From Rhea pennata (lineage: Eukaryota; Chordata; Aves; Rheiformes; Rheidae): a DNA stretch of 64,000 bases. The stretch spans positions 6,086,001-6,150,000 of the forward strand of contig NC_084682.1 in NCBI RefSeq assembly GCF_028389875.1, written 5' to 3'. Below the pieces are notes generated by a model. The model had not been told where the DNA came from. It did not search any database and saw only the letters and a program-made list of their open reading frames with translations. This document shows positions 34,701 to 45,678 of the stretch, piece after piece; the stretch's first letter is position 1; every line of letters begins with the position of its first letter. The position numbers and the translations under genes are program-made.

Positions 34701-37700
34701 CTTCTGCCAGCAGCCCTCCAACTCACAGAGTAGTGCTGCCTGTGAGTTCATATCAAGCTCATGTACACAGAGCACACAGCAAGGAGCTCTTGGAAAGCTC
34801 AGGAAAAGGAATTAGCCAAGCCGTACCTAGCAAGCAAGAGAAGGGGATGTAGGTGATGTAGGCCATCTCAGGATTAAACACCTTCTGCAACTCTAACAGC
34901 ACTGCTGGATCCAGGGCCAGCAGCTTCCCATTCGAGAGAGGCACCTCCATCATAGGCATCTCACAACTGCTCAGTGACTCTGACGTCAATCCCTAAACAA
35001 GAGAAAACAAGCAGATTCTCAAGATCAGACACTCTCACCATATCATGAGTTACACAAACACAGCCTGGGCTGGACATTGCCAACAGCAGTACTTGCAGGT
35101 ATGCCCACCACATTCCTGCGGCTGTGTACTGGGGAATGGTGGGAGCATCTCTCACACATCACTGACCTGGTCTTCCAGCTCCTGCAGCAGTGAGAATGCC
35201 CCAAAGAAGTTTCTCACAGTGTCACTCAAATGCTGCTGTACCATCTCCTGCCCAATCCGCAGGCAGATCAAGGCAATTAGACTGATTGTCTTAACACACA
35301 GGACAATACGGGCCTGGGCACCACTGGGGAAACTGAAGAGGACATCCATTATCAGTTTGCCCCACACACAGCCCTTTTCCCCTCCTCTATTTGATGCTTC
35401 CTGCCCTCTCTGTATTTTCAGACAGAAGCCAGGGAGGTAGCATTTTCAGCAGGTCTTGGACAACACAAGCTCTACCTACGTACTATGTCCCAGTGCAAGG
35501 AGGTGCCCACTGGGGTAGGAACAGCTCCACAATCCCAGGATGTTCCCTCACAGAACTATTCCCAACCCCCAGATTTTGAGTTGTGCCAATTTTGGCTGAA
35601 GGCACAGAACACAGTAAACTGCAGCACTTACCCAACAACAGGCGAAGTGAGGGAGCCCAGCACTGGAAGCAGCACCTCCTGGGTGATCTTGGGGAGAATG
35701 TCCATGAGCGTGGTGTCCGAGAGACACACTACAATCTTCTGAGTCAGTGTCACAGCAGCCAGGAGCCCTGCTTCTTTTCGACTGTTCAGTCGGCCACCAC
35801 CAGACCCGCCACCAGGAGCAACCTGCAGAAGAAGTCCTCCAGTGCCAGAGCGCTCTCTGTGCTCAGGCCACAATCTCCCCAGCAGGACACATCAAGGGTG
35901 ATCCCAGGATCACTGGAACTCAACCTCAAAACCAGGCACAGCTGTGCTGCCTCACCTTGCAGGAGGGGAACCTCTGCAGAGAGTCTCAGTAGCAACTCTG
36001 TCCTAAGGGGTGAGCCTAAACACAAGGTCTGCTGAGCAGATTTTGATATAAGAGAGGAGCTTGGAGAAAATGGGACACAACATCCCCAAACTCACACGTG
36101 TCCTCCAGAGAGCATCTCCCTGCAGGATGCTCCTACATTTGGGAATTTCAGAGGGAGGCAGATAATCTTGAAATGACCCAAAGGATCACCTGCTTGTACT
36201 AGGACACCACAGAACATCATTTGCCAGCACAGGAAAGAGGGGAAAGCTGATACATCCGAGCAACATACACCAAGAATCAGTGTTTTCATCTCATGTCTTG
36301 TTCAACCTGGATGCACAGACTGTGGAAGAACCATCCTTGCATGGAATATCCAAGGCAAGCAGCAAACTTGCTGCTGACTTCTAGAAATCCAATTGCTGAT
36401 AACATCACAAGGGAGAAGAGTACATCCTTTTTTTGCTGACAGTGTACCAATACTGGTTACAGCAACACCAAACAGCTAACAATGCCAGCAGCAATACTAA
36501 AAGATATCTTTCTAGATTGTCCTCTTTCTTAACTAATGCTCAAAGGCAAGTCAAACACCAAAGAAAAGAGAGCCAATAACAAAAATAGCAAACAATTCCC
36601 AGTTTCCGCTATATTTCTTGTACACCTGCCATCTTCCAGCTCATCGCAGAGGCTCACAAAATATCCGCTCTGCCAAATCTTGCAAAAATGATTGACTTTT
36701 TGTCACCCTATTTGTGATCCCCAAGTTTCATTGCTTTAATAGCAGGTTGCCAAATGCTGCTCGCAGGAATATTAACGCCGCCCCCCATCGCCCCTGTGCA
36801 ATAATTTTAGTGAAAGAAAAAGCAAAGCAGAACAGCTGGAGCTATGATTGCAACTGGGTGGAGGATGATTTTGCTGAAAAATGGGATTTTTTCCTCTGAA
36901 AAATCTCCCCTTCAACACTGGAAAAACTGACAATGTTTTTTTTTTCTTTAAATGAACAGCCTCTTTCCCTCTAAGTTTTAATTATCAAAAAGCTATTGAA
37001 ATTTTCCATTTAAACAAGAATCAGTAACCAAAATGTTAATAACCACTGAAAAAAGTAATACAAAAAATGAGCCTGTTTAAAACATTCAAAATTTTGTTGA
37101 TGAAAATTTGACTTTTCAACCAGCTGCATTACACATTTTCTTCCTGCTATTCAGCTAAGAATTTCAAGATGAAAAGTCTGCAAGTCTTGCCAGCATTTTT
37201 TTTAAATTTCAGTTGAAAAACCTCCTTTAACCTCTCCCCAACCTATCCCCTATCTACCCATACAGACCTCTAAAAACACTGGCTCCAGCAATCTCACTGC
37301 AGTCTAAGCCGCTCTAACTGCTGATTATCACAATCCCACCCTTGTGCCAGCTCTAGGTTGGCATGCTCACCCAGCAGAGCAAAAGAAAAGAATATTTTTC
37401 CCTGGCTTAGTACACGCCAGCAAAGGGTCTCACAAGGAAAGCCCATTGCTGAAAGAGGGAAGGAGGGCACGTGGCAACCAGTGAAAAGATGCAGATCCAT
37501 GGTGGCCTAGGTTTGCTAAACACCACAGCCCACATATACAGCCATATGCTTTGCTGGAAGCAGTCGGGAGCTTGTGGCTGGAGGTGAAAGTGCCTCTTCT
37601 GGCTGCCTCAGCGCAGTTCTTCTCAGGCAGTGCTCCAGCACGATCGAATACAGCAAGAGCTGCTCAGCCCACACTGGCCCAGAGAGAGTTCAACCGAGCA

Positions 37701-40700
37701 CAAACTTTAATGAAGGAGGCTCCTGAAGAGGCTCACGCCAACATGCATAAGAAGAGGTGAAAAAGTAATACTAACCAGGTAGCTGATGTAAGGCAGGTAC
37801 TGGTAGGTGAGGACAGGCTCTCCATACAGGTAAGCCACATGCACAAGACAGGCCAGCACTGGCTTGGACACCTGATCTCCCAGCACTGGCCGTTTTTGGT
37901 AGATATTTCCTGCGCTCAGGGGCCCATTCTCATCATTGCTTGACACAAACTGCTGCCTGGTGGGGCCTGCCGAAAGACAACATCATGAGTTGAAGCTGCA
38001 GGCTACACTCAGCCTGGGCACTGCACGCTCTCCACAGCCGCAGCAGAGAGCAGGGCACACAGCAGATGACTTTGCAGCACAGCCCATCCCAGGATGCTGC
38101 GGTCAGAGGAGCAGACATTACCGATGTAGCAGGATGTGAGCAGACGGAGCAGGTTCCTGGCGATGAACCGTGATGTTACAGTAGGGCCCAACTTGGCTGA
38201 GAGCCACCTCACCATCTTACATGTTGTATCTGCAAAACAAAAACAGTCACAAGCACAGAGCCTGGCACGCTGCAGATTAGCTATCGCCTGGCTGCTTCTC
38301 AGACCCTGCCTGCCCAGCAGTTAGCTCCCTGGGCCAGTTTATCAGCAAACCGTGCAGAACTGTGCTTTCACCTGACACCTCCTACTGCAACAGCCTTGCA
38401 GCCATGTCAGGGTGCCCCATGCTTCAGTTTGGATCTGACCTTTTCCACTGGTTTTATTACTGTTCCCAAGCTGGGACTGCAGACACCCCTAAATCTGGAT
38501 CCTCTTTTACTAGACAGGTCTGTCTCTCCCTTTATGTCACACACTGCTTTGCTAGGTACAACAGAAAGGCTACAAGCAAACAGGGCCTTACCCAGGAGTA
38601 TTGTCTGCTCCTTGTCATCAGAGTGGTCTGGCAGCTCCTCTCCCTCTCCATCCTCTGGTTCACTGCTGTCATCACCCAGAGTGACATCCACAGAGGCACC
38701 AGCATCCACAGCCAGAGTCAACTCTATATCAACTGCAGTGTCATCATGCTCCTCTTCTTCACGCTCATCCCCCTCCCCCTCCTCCGAGTCCTCACTCTGT
38801 TTCAGATCCTGGCTGCTGTCCATTGACTTCAAGCTGCTCTTGTCCTTCTGGGAATCCCCATCCACAGGTCTGTCTTCCCCCAGTGACACTTCACTGGCGC
38901 TGCTCTTGTCACTCAGCCGCCCAAGACTGAGTGATTCCTGCTCTTGGGGCTGCAGGGACTCCCCAACATAGAGGCCGCTCTGGAAGTCCTCACTCTCAGG
39001 CAGGTAGGCTTGGTCATGGAAGCTGACACCAGAGGTATAGTCGAGGAGGTCGAGTGCAGCAGAGCTGTGGTCCACCTCCATTTTGATCTCCTCCCCAAAC
39101 ACACATGACACTGGGCTGTCCCCTCCACTTTCATCATCTTCAACTGTGCCAAGAAGAGATTTGTTCTCCTCCCGTGAGCTCTCAATGCCAATGAGAATCT
39201 GCAAGATGTGTGGCAGGAGGTTCAAGAGGAAGGATTGCAGCCCCAAGCGCACTATTAACTGGGCTACGAAACAGTCAGTGTACAGGTAGAACCTGCCATG
39301 GCGATAGCACGGGGTTTCGTATGCTCCAATCAATGGCTTGAGCAGATATTTATTGGCATTCTTGGGACCCAGGGATTTAGCTATAGGTTCAAAGAGATAC
39401 CACGCTGCGTAGACAGCGGTATTCTCCTCGGACATCAGAGATAATATAAAAGGCAGAAGAATCTCCAAGCCCTCAGGAGTGATTTCAGAAAGGATACCCT
39501 CTAGCTGCTGCCAGAGCTGGAAAACAAGTTCCCGGCCCTGACCTTCATCCTCTACCTTCTTTGCCTGGTAGGTGAAAATGAATTTGTGCAGAGTTGGGAA
39601 GTATGTGGGGAAGGGAACAATGGAGCTGAAGGGGCTGAGGAGCTGTGTGGGACAAGGTGGGGGGAGACCCTGGGAAATAGGTTCGTATTCAAATAACCAC
39701 ACCGTGCCCTTGCCCATCCTGGTTTTTAGAAGCTTCTCCACAGGCACACTCAGCTGCAGCAGGACATGCAGCACATGCTGGAGTGGGGCTGGGATCTCCT
39801 TGGGATGGTAGCGGCACAGATTACGCACCATCAGGAACCGCTCCAACAGGGATGCATCAGGCTTCAAAGCACGAATCTTTGGTGCAAATATTATCTCAGC
39901 TACCAGGATGCCCAAAGCTTGCATATCCCTTTGGAAGAAGTCCGAGAGACCCAAAGGTTGCTCTTTGCATGGCTGCTCCATCAATTGCATTTCACTGCTT
40001 AAGCCTTTAACCAAGAAATTGTCCAATTTCTCCAGTTCTTCCAAGGCCTGGAGGGGATTGAAGCCTTCAGGAAGTGTGATCTTCATGCCATCCCTATCAG
40101 CCTGATCCCCAGCACCTGCTTTGCTCCGACGAAGAGGTCGGACACCTGACATTTTGCCTTCTGTGGCATACACAGGAAGGTTGGAGGGCTGTGCTGAAGG
40201 CATAGTGGTACCAGGCTGATCAGCAGCTCTACTAGGAGCAGAAATCGAATCCAGAGCTTCTGTGCCTTGCTCTAAATCATCCTCTCCAGTGATAGGTTTC
40301 TCCCCAGACCAGCTGGTTTCACTAGGAATAGCCTCCATGACCAGCCCATTAACTGCATCAGTCACCAGGCCCTGGACATCCTCCAAAAACATAGTCTCCC
40401 TGATATTCTGGAGAAGAGGCCTAGCAATGGTAGGAGCTTCAGCAGGTGTGTAGGCAGGTCCCACCATGCGCCTGGGGTGCGGCTGGTCGAAGAGCTGCAC
40501 AACCCCATAGGTCGTCAAATGTGTGTGGTTGTCCACCAGATGTAAGCAAACATTCTTCTCCTTGACAGCATCCTTTCCCAGCAGCTTGTATCCAAAAGTG
40601 AGATCAATCCAGTGGTGGAGATCCTGAGAAACTTCCCGACTCTCAAGCAGCATGCGGTGGACTTCAATGAACTCCTCATAGGAGCCGCACCAGGATGGCA

Positions 40701-42162
40701 CATCCAGGTCAGGCATGTCGGGATGGATGGATCGGAAGATTGAGGGGTCTGTATAAAACTCAGGGATACACTCATCTGGAGTCCAGCTCTGCATGCGCTC
40801 CATGCTGGCTGGATACTCATTGGGCTCCCACTGGGACCTCACATGGCAGCACAGGACTGCCTTGGGTGTTCTCCGAGCTGTGTACACATAGTAGGTGATA
40901 TCTGAAAGGACATCAGAGATGTGATGGGGGACATGAAGCTGCTCCCCACTTGTTCCACCAGCAACAAACGCCTGCTTGGTCATCTCATAGGTGAAGTCCA
41001 GTTGCTTGTCTCCCTTGTTGAGACGGAACTTGGATTTCCTTAGGTCCCTGAACTTGCCATTTCTTGTGGTGAAGTCCACCACCCATGGAAGAACTGGGTG
41101 GTAATTTGGGTCTCCCATTCTCCTCCCTGCCAAACTGTTTAAACGCATAAGGTAGTCAAAGTTGCTAACTTGCCCATGTACCCACTGTAATACCAGGTCC
41201 CGGAGGTCCTTCTGGCAGGCTGTGCAGCCAGCATCCTTCACTTGTGCACCAGAGCTGCTTTCCTCACTTGTTCGTTTCAAACCAGTTTCCAGATGCTCTT
41301 TTTCTTTCTTTGGTCTCTCATACTCACTGAAGTTCACTCTAAGCTGGCTGCACAGCTTCTCATCAACAACCACATCACGAAGGGAGAAGGCACCACAAGC
41401 CAGACCTGCCTCGTGACAGGCCCTCATGGCCTGCAGCACATGGAAGAGGAGGAAGAGGATTTTGGCATGGCTGTTGGTCAGCTTGGCTGGGCTGAAAGTC
41501 ACAACGTCATGCAAACAGTACTGCACATAAGGGAAGATGACATACAGCATGTCGGCTGACTCCAGGAGGGCTTCTGCTTGAAGCACATTGGGGCAGGAGG
41601 GCATTCCCTTCACAGCTGCAACACTGTCTTTGGCAGGGGATGCACTGGGCCCGCTCTTGCCCACCTGAAGGACAGGGCAGCTATAAACTCTCTGGAGGGC
41701 GGCCCTGAGCGCATCCAGCGCCTGCACGGTGGGCGGCGCGTGAGCGTGGCAGTAGGGCCGCACGTACAGGCAGTGAGCTCGGCCCCACAGGTTCCGGTAG
41801 TTCTGGGAGGCAACGTTCTGCATGAACCCGTGCAGCGTCTCCCAGCTGCCGTTACGCTGGTCCGTGGGACCATGCTGCGTGCTGATGGGGTAGCTCAGCC
41901 TGTCCTTCCGCAGCCCGTGGATCTCCACCCGGGTCCAGCCGGTGGGCAGCTTCTGCACGGAGTGCCGGAGGAACGTCCTCACCTCCACGTCGCTCAGCCC
42001 CTCGGGCCGCGGGCAGAGGCTGGGCAGCACGCGGCGCTCTTTGAGGCTCGCCAGCCATTTCACGGGGACGAAGGCGGTGACGTGGGTCCCCTCCACGGCG
42101 GCAGCCAGCTGCCGGCGGTCGATGTTCAGGTCCTTCTCCGCTCTCTGAAGGAAGCCCTCCAT
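31792..42162 (-). CDS. WDR81: WDR81, BEACH and WD40 protein of endosome maturation and autophagy (complete coding region)
   Basis: WDR81 works with WDR91 on endosomes, restrains PI3K complex activity and supports aggrephagy. Human mutations cause a cerebellar syndrome (CAMRQ2). Coding exons are 38592-42162 (3571 nt), 38122-38229, 37776-37966, 35632-35822, 35167-35332, 34827-34992, 33794-34492, 33475-33620, 33094-33273 and 31792-32118. They total 5745 nt, about 1914 aa (human 1941). The giant first coding exon encodes the N-terminal part and the BEACH domain ([55 protein letters not shown]). It also encodes an acidic Ser/Glu-rich linker. WD40 repeats fill the last four exons ([56 protein letters not shown]) up to [11 protein letters not shown]. 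The start [12 protein letters not shown] was chosen because a strong acceptor (exon start 42184) lies just upstream. It aligns with an internal Met of the human protein. Confidence 0.97.
36680..37220. repeat. AT-rich block with short self-complementary motifs in a WDR81 intron
   Basis: This part of the intron between coding exons 3 and 4 is markedly AT-rich and repeats short words such as AAAATTTTG, GAAAATTTG, GAAATTTTCC and TTTTCAACCAGCTGC. The look recalls decayed non-autonomous DNA transposons of amniotes, but I cannot name a family and no clear terminal inverted repeats were found. Confidence 0.3.
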
Positions 42163-42710
42163 CCTGGCTTGGCCCCCGGCCTCCCTGCAGGAGAGACGCA
42201 GCCCAGTACAGCTATGGGTAAGCCGGCAAGCGTGGGGTGGCCCTGCCCTCCTCACCGACCCCCGTCACGCGCAGAAACCCGGATTCCCCTGCTGAGCAGA
42301 CACCACGGAGCAAAATCTCACTTCCCTCTTACAACCGGGGGGGGGGGGGGGCGAGGGGGGGAGAAAAGTAAAGGAAAAAAAGAGAAAAGCAGTTAGGAGC
42401 CTGGTCCAAGGACCTTCCATCCGGCTGCGGGGGACGTGACGCTGGCTCCGCCGGAGCCCAGGCCCGGTGGGGTGAGACGGGGCGGGGGGGGGCGGGCAGG
42501 GACGGCGGCGGAGCCCCACGGCGGTGCCCCGCACCCGCGACCCCCCCCCCCCGCCACCACCACGCGGGGACCCCCGCAGAGCCCGGCCGGGGGGGGGGGG
42601 GAACCTCCCTGCCCCCGGCACCCCACGGAGCCTGCCCGGGGCCCCGCGGGTCCCGCTCCCCCCACCCCCCGAGCTGCGGCGGGGCGCGGCCGGGCCGGGC
42701 CGGGCGTTAC

Positions 42711-42790
42711 CTGGCGGCGGCGGCGGCGGGCCGGGCCCGGCGGGCCCTCAGCCGCGGCGGGCGGCGGCGGCGGCCCCGGCCATGTTGATC
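42711..42790 (-). other. WDR81: Inferred non-coding first exon of WDR81
   Basis: On the minus strand a good donor (CCGCCAG followed by GTAACG) ends an exon at 42711. It pairs with the acceptor that opens the WDR81 start-codon exon at 42184, making a first intron of about 525 bp. The 5' edge is a guess; a transcription start near 42.79 kb would suit the CpG context. Confidence 0.5.
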
Positions 42791-43800
42791 AGGTGACGGC
42801 GGTCACATGCGGCGGCGCCATGTGGCCGCGCCGGCGCCGGCGCCGGAGCCGGGACCGGGGCGGGCAGCGCCGAGGCCCCCGGGCGGCGCTGCCCGCCCGG
42901 CGCCTCGAGGCCTCCGCGGGGCCACCCCGGCCCTCCCCGCGGGCCCCTCCGGCTCGCAGGACCCGCTCGGGCCGCGGCCCCGGGCGCGGGGCCGCCGCGT
43001 CGCGGAGGACCCGCCGGGCGCCCAGCCGGGCCCGGCCTCGCGGGGCGGGCGGGAGGCCGAGACGCGCGGTAGAGGGGCCGGGAGGGGGGGCGCGAAATGC
43101 CGCGGGCAGCTCGCCCCGCTGCGGCGGCTGCATTTCCCCCGTCTTCACCCCTCGCCGGCGGCCGCCCCCGGCGCTGACGGCCGCCCCCGCTCCTCCGCCA
43201 GAAGGTTGGGCCCGGCCGGTGAGTGGCCGGCCAGCGCGCCGCTCGCCCGGGGGCGCACGGGGGCATCGCGCCTCGGCTGCGGGCCCCGCTGCTGGTGGCG
43301 ACAGGCAGAGCCCGGGCGAGGGAAAAGGCTTCGCTCACGGAGCCGTCTGTCCTCGCCCTGCCCGGCCTCGCCGCCGCCTCGGGGCAGGGCGCTGCCCCTG
43401 GCGAGTCTCGTGGGCAGCTGGAGGCCGGGGGAGGCGCGGCCCCGCCAGGCGCGGAGCCGGGACCCTCCTGGGAGAGGACCAGCGGGCGGCGCCCGTTCTC
43501 CGCACCTGCAGCCGGGCCGCCGCCGCAGCCCCCCGGGCACCGAGGGGGCTTCCCGGCCGGGGAGGGGGGGGGGCCCAGGCCCCGCACCCGGGTGCCGGGC
43601 TCCCCCCAGCGGCCGCAGCCCGCCGGCGGAGCGGGGGGAGTTGGGACGCAGCGGGGCCCCGGGCGGCCGGGCCGGGCCGGGCCGGGGGTGGGGGCGGGGG
43701 GGGCGTTACGCAACGCCGGGGCGCGGTGCCTATACATGGGCAGGCGGCGGCGCTGGGGGCCCCCGCGCGGGCATGACGCGGCGCCGCAACCAGCCGGCTG

Positions 43801-43817
43801 AGGTCACAGTGACGTCA
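43801..43817. promoter_or_regulatory. Overlapping ERE-like and full CRE motif
   Basis: The bases read AGGTCACAGTGACGTCA. The first 15 match the estrogen response element AGGTCAnnnTGACCT with one mismatch. The last eight are a perfect palindromic CRE (TGACGTCA). It sits in the GC-rich domain upstream of the miR-22 exon and could serve either diverging gene. Function is inferred. Confidence 0.45.
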
Positions 43818-44891
43818 AAGGCGCTCCGGGCTGTCAGCTGGAATCCGGCGAGCCGCGCTGACGAGGCAGCCGGCCTTAAAGGGGTCGCCGCGGCGGGCGC
43901 AGGGCAGGTGGACCCCACAGGGGGCAGGTGAGTGCCCGGCTCGCCCCGCCCCGCCGGGGGCTGCTGACCCATAGCGGGGTTGCAGAGCCCCAGCCCCGCG
44001 GGGAGAAGGGGGGCTGAGAACCCCCATCCCCCCCCGGGTGGCCCCCAGCCCTGGGGGGGCCTTCCCTCGGATGGGCCCGGGCTTGCTGGCACTGGGGACG
44101 CTGTCCCCGATCCCGGTCCCTGCAGCCGCAGGAGGGGCCCGGCCACCCCGCCGGCTGCGGGTGTCGGAGCCCCGAGGCCCTCTAAGTGCTGAGCCTGGTG
44201 GCCGGAGCTGGGGGTGCTGGAGGCCGGGGGCTCGGAGGGCCGCTCCCTGTGGCGCGCCGCGGCCCCGCCGCACGGAGGCGAGCAGCACGCCCAGGGGGGG
44301 CCCGCCTCAGCCGGGAAGGCCTCAAACCGCTTTCCGAGCTTTCCCGCTCGGAGGCGGGCGAGTCTCCGTCTTGCCTGAGCAGGAGCCCTTCCCGGGGCTC
44401 ATCCAGCAGCGGAGCCGGGGTCGGGCTCGGACGGGGCCTGGAGAGCGGGCCGGGCGTGGAGGCCGCAGGCCAGGCCGCCCTGCCGCGGCGAGGGCAGCTC
44501 CCACTCGGCAGGCCCTCGCCCAGGCGAGCGCGGCGGCGGGTCCCGCCTCGGCGCTGCGAAGGCCTCCGGGTGCAGGCCGGGCCGCCGCGAGGGCGAGCCC
44601 CAGAGCCGCAGCGGGGACCAGGCTCGGCCCCTGCGGAGGGGACAGGCCGCAGCCCCCGGCTGGGGGCATCCCCACAGCGATGGCGGCCCCAGGGCCAGGG
44701 GCGACCCCTCGGCCTGGGCGCTCCCACCAGGCCCTGGGGGCGCCAGGGCTGCCCTCAGGGGAAGAGGCCGCGGGGCCTGGCGTGTCGGGGCGCACCCGCT
44801 CCCCGCGGCGCGGCGCCGCGGCCCCTTTAAGAGGGCGCCGGGGGCTCTAGGCGGGCAGCGCCGCATGCGGTGGCGGCGGCGGCGCGTGGGA

Positions 44892-44925
44892 GTCACGTGG
44901 GCGGGATGTGGAGCCAGCCCATTGG
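44892..44925. promoter_or_regulatory. E-box (GTCACGTG) next to an inverted CCAAT box
   Basis: GTCACGTG at 44892-44899 fits USF/MYC/TFEB-type E-boxes. Twenty-one bases on, ATTGG at 44921-44925 is an NF-Y-type CCAAT box in reverse. The pair is typical of CpG-island promoters. Which of the two diverging genes it controls cannot be told. Confidence 0.4.
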
Positions 44926-45618
44926 CCCCCCCCGCCCCCTCTCCGCGCTGCAATCAGCTGTTACTGGGGCGAAGGGCAGGAAACGTCCTTAAAGAGGCAC
45001 CGGCGCGCCCTCTCCCCCCCGCTCCCCTGCTGCCGCCCCGCGAGAATCGCCCCCGCCGGAGCGGCGGACCCCGAGCTGTGCCCGGGCCAGCTCAGCGCCG
45101 CGGCTCCGCTCGCCGTTCTGCGCCGCCCCCTCCTCCCCCCGCCCCGACGGCCGGCGCGGGCCGGGCGCGGCCCCTTTAAAGAAGTTGTCCAGTCATCGCG
45201 CGGCCGGCCGGCATTGCCAAGTCATTGGGTTCAGCTGAGTTCCTCCGGCCCCGCCCCCGCCGCGCGCCGATTGGTGCCCAGTGAGGAAGCTCACTTCTGA
45301 TTGGCCACCAACTTGGAGCAACTTCTCGGAATCGGTCTGTGTCACTAGCATAAGGTCTTAAAGGCGCAGGCGGCGCCTGCCGGAGGTCAAGAGGTGGCGG
45401 CCGACGCGGCCCGCCGTCAGCGCCGCGCCCAGCGCGTGGCATGCCCGGCTCGGGGAAGCGGGGGCGGCCGCAGGCAGGTGCCGACGGGCCATGCCCGACC
45501 CCGGGCGGCTAGCAGCGAGTGGGCTGCGGCCGGGTCTGCGGGGACTGGCCCTTTAAGAGCCGCCCCCGCATAAATCCGCTCCCTCGTTTCACCCTCTTGA
45601 AAATGCCAACTCACAGCA

Positions 45619-45678
45619 CGCGGGGCATGCCGGGAGCGCTCGTGCGGCGCCGAACTACAGCTCCCGGCATGCCCCGCG
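45619..45678. promoter_or_regulatory. Perfect 19-bp inverted repeat with ZNF143/STAF-like sites
   Basis: CGCGGGGCATGCCGGGAGC (45619-45637) is the exact reverse complement of GCTCCCGGCATGCCCCGCG (45660-45678), with a 22-nt spacer. The right arm extends leftward to ACTACAGCTCCCGGCATGCC. This closely fits the ZNF143/STAF (SBS) motif, ACTACA followed by TCCCAGCATGC. The left arm carries the motif core on the other strand, without the ACTACA part. Such sites mark CpG-island and divergent promoters. The inverted repeat is seen directly; binding is inferred. Confidence 0.7.
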
